NCBI GenBank assembly: GCA_024516035.1
Contig: CM044961.1
Span: 11,281,229-11,345,228, forward strand
Origin: Bactericera cockerelli
Taxonomy: Eukaryota > Arthropoda > Insecta > Hemiptera > Triozidae
Reading direction: 5' to 3'
DNA length: 64,000 bases
Below, piece after piece: positions 57,301 through 64,000 of the stretch. Made by a program: the position numbers and the translations under genes. The notes beneath the pieces were generated by a model. That model saw only the letters and a list, made by a program, of their open reading frames with translations. It ran no database searches and had not been told where the DNA came from. How positions within the stretch are numbered: position 1 is the first letter of the stretch; every line of letters starts with the position of its first letter.

Positions 57301-60199
57301 AGAAAGTGAATTTTGTTCAATCGTAGAATCGCATCGCCCATTGATCTTTGCACGACCATTACACTGTAGTGTATTTAAGTTTGCAATGTGGATTGTACCT
57401 TGGGAATTGCAAGATGGGAACTCTATTGATTTTGAAGTGATGGAAATATTATGTGGGTAGAACGAAATTGCAGGTTTGAGAAATATTTATTGTATCAATT
57501 ATTTATTTTTGCGTCTATTTTTTTGTATCTTATTTGTCTTTTAATTGAAGAGAAAGACTTTCAACTGCGCTGAGGTTAATTATTTTGAATGGGAAAAGAT
57601 AGGTTATACAAGATATAAAAAAGGAAGAAAGGCAAAAAAAAGAAGATTCTTTAACATTTTGACGGAGGTACGAGTAGTTTTAAACGGAATTGAAATCTCG
57701 TGAGAGATAGACAGGAATATAAAAGTTCAAGTGGAGAGATTAAGTGTGAATTATACTCGGGAGATTAAAACTGGAGAAGGTACTTTTTATAAAAATAAAT
57801 GAAGGACGAAATTTTTAAAACAAATATTGAACTGACATAAGTTTTGGGAAAAGGTTAGGCGAAAGAAGAGAACTCAGAACACGTTTTACACATATTTGAA
57901 TTACGACAGGTGTAAAAGAATCTGTACAAAAGTACAATCACAGAAATGTAAAAACCTACATCGTTTACACTTCGGTTTTAGCCCAAGAGCATTAACACAC
58001 TAACCCAGAGTTCCAAAGTCCAGGGATTGGCTCGATCAATACCACAATCGTGATGACTTCAATATATCTCAAGAGTCAAGAGCGCTCAGAAAAGGCAATG
58101 TCGACCTTAAATGATTCGTCAAAACCGCAAACCAATTCCAGGTTCTGTTTGCACGAGATTTTATAGTCATGAAGTCATCGTAATAGAATCTACAAGTTTG
58201 CTGCAAGTAGCAAACTGCATTTTTCTCCATATATCCTGACTATGTATTGCATTTTGATCTCTATATATTGCCATATCCTCACAACATATTGCATTTTTAT
58301 GTATACCCTATTTTTATTTAACACATGGAAGGCAGTTTATATCCTCCAAGACATAGATCAGCGTCTGTAGCAGATAACTGTTCCGTTGCATTACTGCCTT
58401 GATGACCTCTCTCAGTATGTCAGTCAATTGTATGACAATAACTTTAGAGGTAGACATTTGTACCATAAGTTGCAACTCGGACAGTTCTGAAACTATTGGG
58501 AATGGCAACCGCCTCAGTGGCTCAAACCGTATATGAAAGATACCTCTATGTCAACCTTTTGGATACCGGAATCGTAGCGGTGCTCGCCGATATGTAAACA
58601 ACGGACAAACCTATGTTAGCTGTTCAGATGACTGCATACATGAATTACATTAAAGTTGGCATTCACGGAACGCATGGTTTTCGAGATAAGTGGATTATTG
58701 GTTTAAAGTTTATGATAAAGTTAGTAGAAAAATCCCGGACTGTTCCGCTATATGGAGGCTTTAGATAACTAGCGGCTCTTGGAAAATAACTTTGGAAACG
58801 AGTGTCAGCGTGAGAATTGAAGAATATGTAGGAATTACACATACTGTTATTATAAGATTTTGTTCAATTCTTTTAAACAATTGCTCAAATTACCCTTTTG
58901 TTAAGTCGAGAATTTATAAACTAAAGTAGTCTTCATTATTACAGTGCATATACCCTACATTAGATCGCTATTTAAGTGCTAGTAAGGAGTCATGTAAGTA
59001 AAACAGAGTAATATATCAACGGAAATTAAGATTCGTGTTAATCACAATAAGAATTCCTACAAAATGATCAACTTTTAGAGCAAGATCAATGAATGAACCA
59101 ATGGAGTCTGCTGCAGAATTACACCTCACAGATGAAATGAACAATCTAGATAGAGAAAGTAATATTCCGTCAAACATGTTGGAACGCAGGAAACATGCTT
59201 AATTATAAAAACACTAATACTACATCAGACCTATCATCTTAACCAATATAATTCCCCATAATGATACTCAAATGGTTGGTTTTTATTGTGATTTCGAGTA
59301 TTGCAAGCCTAAGCATTGCTGGTTTCCTATGTTCTGCAAAACAATCACAGCAGATATTGAACCGAGAAACCATAGTCATTCTTTCCCAGTGAGCATAAAT
59401 CATTTATTAGTTTACTTTTATTGATATTATCATTATTATTATTATTTACCTACCATGAACACTTGAACAGTTCATTCTTGCTAATGAGTTTGCCACTATC
59501 TCTTCTGCCAAGAGAGATGACAACAGGCTTTGCTACTTTCTGTGAATAAATGATTTTTGTTGATACTTGGTTGAGTATTGTGATTTTGTGTTGAGCATTT
59601 ATTATTATTATTTGTACATCTTTTCACTCAAAATTAATAACGATAAATTCAACCATTTTTTAAGTGGAAGTTTGAGTTGAAAATGACACAATTATCTGTA
59701 AAAAGTAATGGGATTGACATTACTTTTGATAATTATGGCTCTTTCTTTATCTTCCCAATATTAGTGACAGAAAAAGTTCTTACCGAAAATGGTAGATTCC
59801 TTGATTCAGACTACCTAATTTTCGTCCAGTCTCTAAAATTCGTCTGCATTCACGTTCTTACCTGTAAAAAAAAGAACAAAACTCATAATATAATCTAAGT
59901 CACTTAAAGCTGTGTAATTTTAAAGCATTAATAAAAAAAAGATGCTTTCTATTTCAAGATTTCCAGCACTTAACGTATCAAAGTTGTTCAGAAATCACCT
60001 TTTACTTGAATATACAAATTGAGTTCTAAAGATATTTAGTTACAAGAAATGTATGTTTTTTTTTACTTATGTAAGTGATCAATTTTCCAACTATGAATAA
60101 AGTTGGTGAGACCATACCAGCCTCCAGCTGTGTCAGCTGGCTATATCTAAAACATTATTTCTTTAAACAACCAACACCTTTCAGATTTCAGACGTCCAT
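54351..60199. other. Long AT-rich stretch with no recognised gene
   Basis: ATC/TCA-rich cryptic simple sequence at 54480-55110 creates Ser/Ile-rich frames (54447-54749, 54919-55281) that I do not consider genes. AAGGGGCCCTTAACTTTGCA at 55957 is a short GC-rich patch of unknown origin. Otherwise nothing recognised. Confidence 0.45.
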
Positions 60200-60910
60200 T
60201 TACTTAAATTCCTGCGAAATAGGAAATTGAAGATTTTCTAAAAAAAATTGTTAAATTCCAAAAGATTTGAGCTTACGTGAAAACCAACATTGAATACATT
60301 GCTGAGACCAATAAAGCGCTACGTATCAGTACTACACAATACTAAACAATTTTATTTTAAAAGGGACCACTTTAAGGGATTTCAGACTACATATATATTA
60401 TATAATTTATGCTGAGCAATAGGAATTGATCATCAGATTTTTAAAACCAATGAAAAAATATTGTTAAATTCCAACCACATTGGGATTTGAGGGTTACGGT
60501 TGATAACCATCATTGCGACCAGAATATGATTACTTTAAGTAAAAATAGGCTTTATTGTAATCTTTTTTTTAGATTGATGGTGGAGAAAAGAATTCAGTTG
60601 ATAATACCTATCAGAAGAAAAAAAGTAATGGTACCTTTAATAAAAATAAGTGACTTTCAATTATTTAACTTCAAACCAAATAATACTGGTTATTTTTAGT
60701 CAAGTATTGAATTTATGTACGATAGGCTTTATGTTCTTTTTTTCCCGTTTTGGTTGATTGTTGTGGAGAAACAGATAACTTCCGCTTGAATAATACCCTA
60801 TCAGAAAAAAAAAACAATGGACCTAAAAAAATAGAGTGCTTTCAATGCTGATAACTTCAAAACCAAAATAATACTGGTTATTTTAGTCAATGTTATTGAA
60901 ATTAATTTCC
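60200..60910 (+). repeat. Diverged tandem duplication
   Basis: A unit of about 180 bp occurs twice, near 60546-60720 and 60724-60905. Both contain ATAGGCTTTAT, GTGGAGAAA, ATAATACC-TATCAGA, GTGCTTTCAAT/GTGACTTTCAAT, AACTTCAAA, AATAATACTGGTTATTT and AGTCAA. Upstream, TTGTTAAATTCCAA and GATTTGAG are also repeated (about 60250 and 60463). Function unknown; possibly part of an old mobile element. Confidence 0.6.
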
Positions 60911-63279
60911 TGATAGGTTCTGGTTCTTAAAATTTTAACCCAAGCATCAATCAACCACAAAATATTGCGTTTTTATAATGGACAAAAACATCATCGTAAA
61001 TAATGTAGATATGTACAAATAACTAATAATGAACGAATCTGGACCTAAAAACATCAGCTTCTAGTGGATTTTCAGTTACAGAAACCTATCAATCATGAGT
61101 CAATAAGACACACTGAACCAAAGAACTTAGTGGAACTATAAAGATACAACTTTTGATTGTCAATCTGTGTCTCACCAGAAGGGGTGCACACTAAAGAATG
61201 GAAGAACTAAAGTACAGACATATAGAGTATCTCTTTTCTCTTATCCTTAACATAATCATTAGCAGTCATATGAGATCTAAGAAATGACACAAATGTACAT
61301 ACCCATGATACACAAATAGACAGCAACCCTTTTTCAAAATTCTGATAGCTCCTAAGGTCTCAATACTAATCAACCATACGCCTAAACCAAATTGATTATA
61401 AGATAATGAAAGTTAAAATAGAGAGTAAATGAGTAATTTTGGTAGAACACACTGAATTCTGTAACTCAAACAGCAAATGGACGCGAGCCACGAAGAGACC
61501 GCCACGGCACGCCTTTCAAACGCAAACAACCTGTTTCCTCCGTCTTACCTATAGCCGACGGCGTTCCTGAATTATGTCAAATCAATAGAGACCACGACAC
61601 GGCCCTACATTGAAGAACAGGTCCAGAAGTTCCTCGAGACCATTGCTCTTGTGGCCTCACATACGGTCTTATTGTTCTAGCTCTCCAAATGGTCAGGAAA
61701 CAAAAGAACCGCTAGACGTTTAAATAGATACGACGAGATGTAATCAAGCCAATAGTGATCCAAATGATCCAAGCACGGTCTAAACCAGCGTGTTTAACAT
61801 GCAACGAGGCAGCGGTAATTATCGTGAATAGTCAATTGGCACATCACTTGGAGTCGTGGACCGTGTTCTACGAAAACAGGAGATGTAGGTTTCAAGCGAT
61901 AAAATTGTTCTGAAACGAGCAATAAAACCATTTAATGATCGTTGTATAATCCTTTCGATTGGATTAAGAGATATCTTGAATCTCTGAGCCATACTAAAAA
62001 AAAGCCTTTACTTAAAAGGTAAAAATATACTAGAACAAACTGCCTACTTCAACAATCTAAATAAAACACAATTCTTTATTAAAAATAAGTCTTGGACACT
62101 TTCATAAAATCATTGGAGAGAAAAATACAACATGACTGCCTTGTAAAACACTGTATAATATCCATAATAATCATATCCTTGACCGGTAAAGGCCGCAGTA
62201 AAAAAGCACATCATGCATATTTATGAAGGTTAAAAAACCGAGATGTTTACACACTTAAATTCAGCTTTTGCAACTTGCAACGTCATTCTCTCATCCATTG
62301 AACTCATTTGACCACGGAATGTATCTACATATTATTATTATGTATGATAATTTTTATGAATGTGCATACCTTACTACTGGTGAACAAACTTATTCATAGA
62401 AAAAACCTTTACCTATCATGAAACTACAAACAATGCATACTCACACAATTTAATACACACTGTCAATAATAATTGTCGTCTTCACATTCAATGGATATAT
62501 TGATGATAGTAAGGAAGAAGAAGAAGAACTATGGTAATAATATTTAAATGGTCAGAATAACCACCTAAACACTATCTTGGAACATGGTGTGATCATGTGA
62601 ACACAATTTCACATAGTCAACACCGACGAAGAAAGAGAGAGATAGAAAAAGATGCTGAATTCAGGACAAGATATTTAAGACGAATCTCTACAACTTAGTG
62701 CTTGACACACATTTGAAGTCCGTGTTCAACAGACTTGTAGACTTGGATTTGGGATGATCTTGTGTTCTTTTGAAATGATCTTTCTCTTCGGCATGTGAAT
62801 GATTAATGTGCCAAAGATTATGACTTTTGTTTCCTCTAAAGCCTGAGGAGTTTTCAAATAGGTGTTTGAGAGTTTAAAACAAGGTGTTTGGCCTATCAGG
62901 CACGACTATTTCGTCAAATTTCCGTTTGGACTAGATCTTTTCATGATGTAGCACTTCCAGGAGGAAACAAAAGTCATACGCTCCAGAGCATAAATCATGT
63001 ATGTGTCGGAGAAAAAGAATATTCAAAATTTTGTAGGTACCTATGGTATCATTTTATGTTAGTCAATAGTTTACGAATACATTATTTGTTTGTGACATGT
63101 TAATAGTAAATCTAAAACATAGTAATTTTTTTTTTCTCAAAAATATAATGTTATATGTTTTTGGATTAATGTTTACTATTTATAATCAAATTTTCTTTCA
63201 AGTTATTCTAGAGTACCTACAATACCTACATACTCGTAAGTATTTATATTTTTCTATTTGCCTGACGTTTATTGTATAG
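60911..63279. other. Stretch with no recognised gene; one GC-richer patch
   Basis: 61468-61690 is visibly more GC-rich than the surroundings and poor in simple repeats. On the minus strand it has CTATAG followed by GTAAGA, a donor-like site. No frame is long or recognisable. The rest is AT-rich and featureless. Confidence 0.35.
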
Positions 63280-63450
63280 TTTTTTTTTAAGCTTTATTAG
63301 ATAGAACAAAAAATATATATACAGTAGAAAACAATGAAATATAAAGAAAAACAAAAAGATTAAACAAATATACAAGAAGGAAAAAAAGAGAGAAATGTCC
63401 TACCTAAAGGGCTGGGTTATTGCCTGTGGCAATCACTTCCACCCAACCCT
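63280..63450 (-). mobile_element. Retroelement 3' end with short poly-A
   Basis: On the minus strand: AAGGGTTGGGTGGAAGTGAT, ATTGCCACAGGCAATAACCC, AGCCCTTTAGGTAGGACATT, then CTAATAAAGCTT and about 9 A residues. Collinear with 54195-54350 through the A/T-rich part (AACAATGAAATATAAAGAAA in both on the plus strand). Confidence 0.7.
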
Positions 63451-64000
63451 TTATTTGTTATACTAGTTAAGTTATACTCTTTATTTGTGTTCTATGTTTT
63501 TCATAGATAAGATTTCGTTTTAGACTATCAAATATAGACGTTTATATCACTTGAACGAAACATATCAGTGAATGGAATAAGTTGAAATTGTGAAATTAAC
63601 GTCACCATGTCTTCTCAAGGAATTCACGAGAATTTGAAAATCGCTTCAGGTATCAATGAACAACATCTGCATACTTGCAGATTGTCTATTTGTAATTCGA
63701 AAATAATTTCCAAAAGAGGAATTTTTGACTTTATGCCAGTGAAATGACTTGGGTTACATTATAACTTGTTCAGCACTCTCCACCGATGACTAAACCAAAG
63801 CTAACATTCCACTCGCCATAACGCCTTGGTCCAGGTCCAGGCAACAGAATCTATGGCGATAAAGAACGTCAACTAAAACAACTTTCTCAGCCATCTCGCT
63901 GGTATGTTGGACTTTACAGATTAGTGTGATTCATGAGGGAGAAAGTATGAATGACTAATATTCATTGACTATGAATAGCATAGGAATGAATGGTGTTATA
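63451..64000. other. Stretch with no recognised gene
   Basis: Nothing recognised before the window ends. Confidence 0.4.

Overview
This window looks like non-coding DNA from an AT-rich animal genome, most likely an insect. The evidence is several families of tRNA-derived SINEs, very many short non-autonomous DNA transposons (hAT-like, piggyBac-like, Tc1/mariner- and pogo-like), a Helitron-like end, GA/CT microsatellites and frequent TAGGTA/TACCTA motifs. A hemipteran is my best guess, but nothing here proves it. I found no intact protein-coding gene, rRNA or tRNA gene, CRISPR array or bacterial operon. The longest open frames (about 140 codons) are translations of a 45-bp tandem repeat whose unit is divisible by three, so it stays open on both strands. 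The window could be intergenic or lie inside a very large intron.

Layout. 1-2331: a truncated SINE, then a foldback element with two 754-bp arms over 99% identical. 3.7-8.0 kb: SINE pieces, a palindromic MITE carrying a GA microsatellite, an 891-bp hAT-like element with a 45-bp minisatellite, two SINEs, a 58-bp tandem repeat and a CAGGGTG-ended element. 9.3-14 kb: a SINE abutting a TTAA-flanked piggyBac-like element (with a possible relic transposase exon and a nested small element), four copies of the palindromic MITE (one split by a pogo-like insertion), and a SINE with a perfect 11-bp target duplication. 14-29 kb: mostly featureless AT-rich DNA with isolated SINEs. 29.5-31.8 kb: a SINE cluster, including one SINE split by a second hAT-like minisatellite element. 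32-46 kb: sparse, with retroelement 3' ends, a Helitron-like fragment and a lone diverged minisatellite monomer. 46.2-46.9 kb: a third minisatellite element with unrelated ends. 49-54 kb: an arthropod transposon-tail motif in both orientations, a pogo-like MITE, a hAT MITE with perfect 8-bp target duplication, and a second TTAA element. 54-64 kb: retroelement 3' ends, a tandem duplication and featureless DNA.

The most unusual signal is the 45-bp minisatellite at the centre of three transposon-like elements at 4765-5655, 30867-31707 and 46235-46905. Each is flanked by an 8-bp target duplication. The first two share an internal backbone, but all copies of their terminal motif differ together (GTCTC versus mostly GGCCC). 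The third has wholly different ends (TACTTGGGTAC). This suggests exchange of the minisatellite between element families and co-evolution of terminal and subterminal motifs. Other points of interest are GA/CT microsatellites that seem to have grown from a MITE terminus, and a covarying stem-loop in several retroelement 3' ends.

All assignments come from reading the sequence and comparing copies within the window. Class names rest on terminal motifs and target-site duplications, not database searches.
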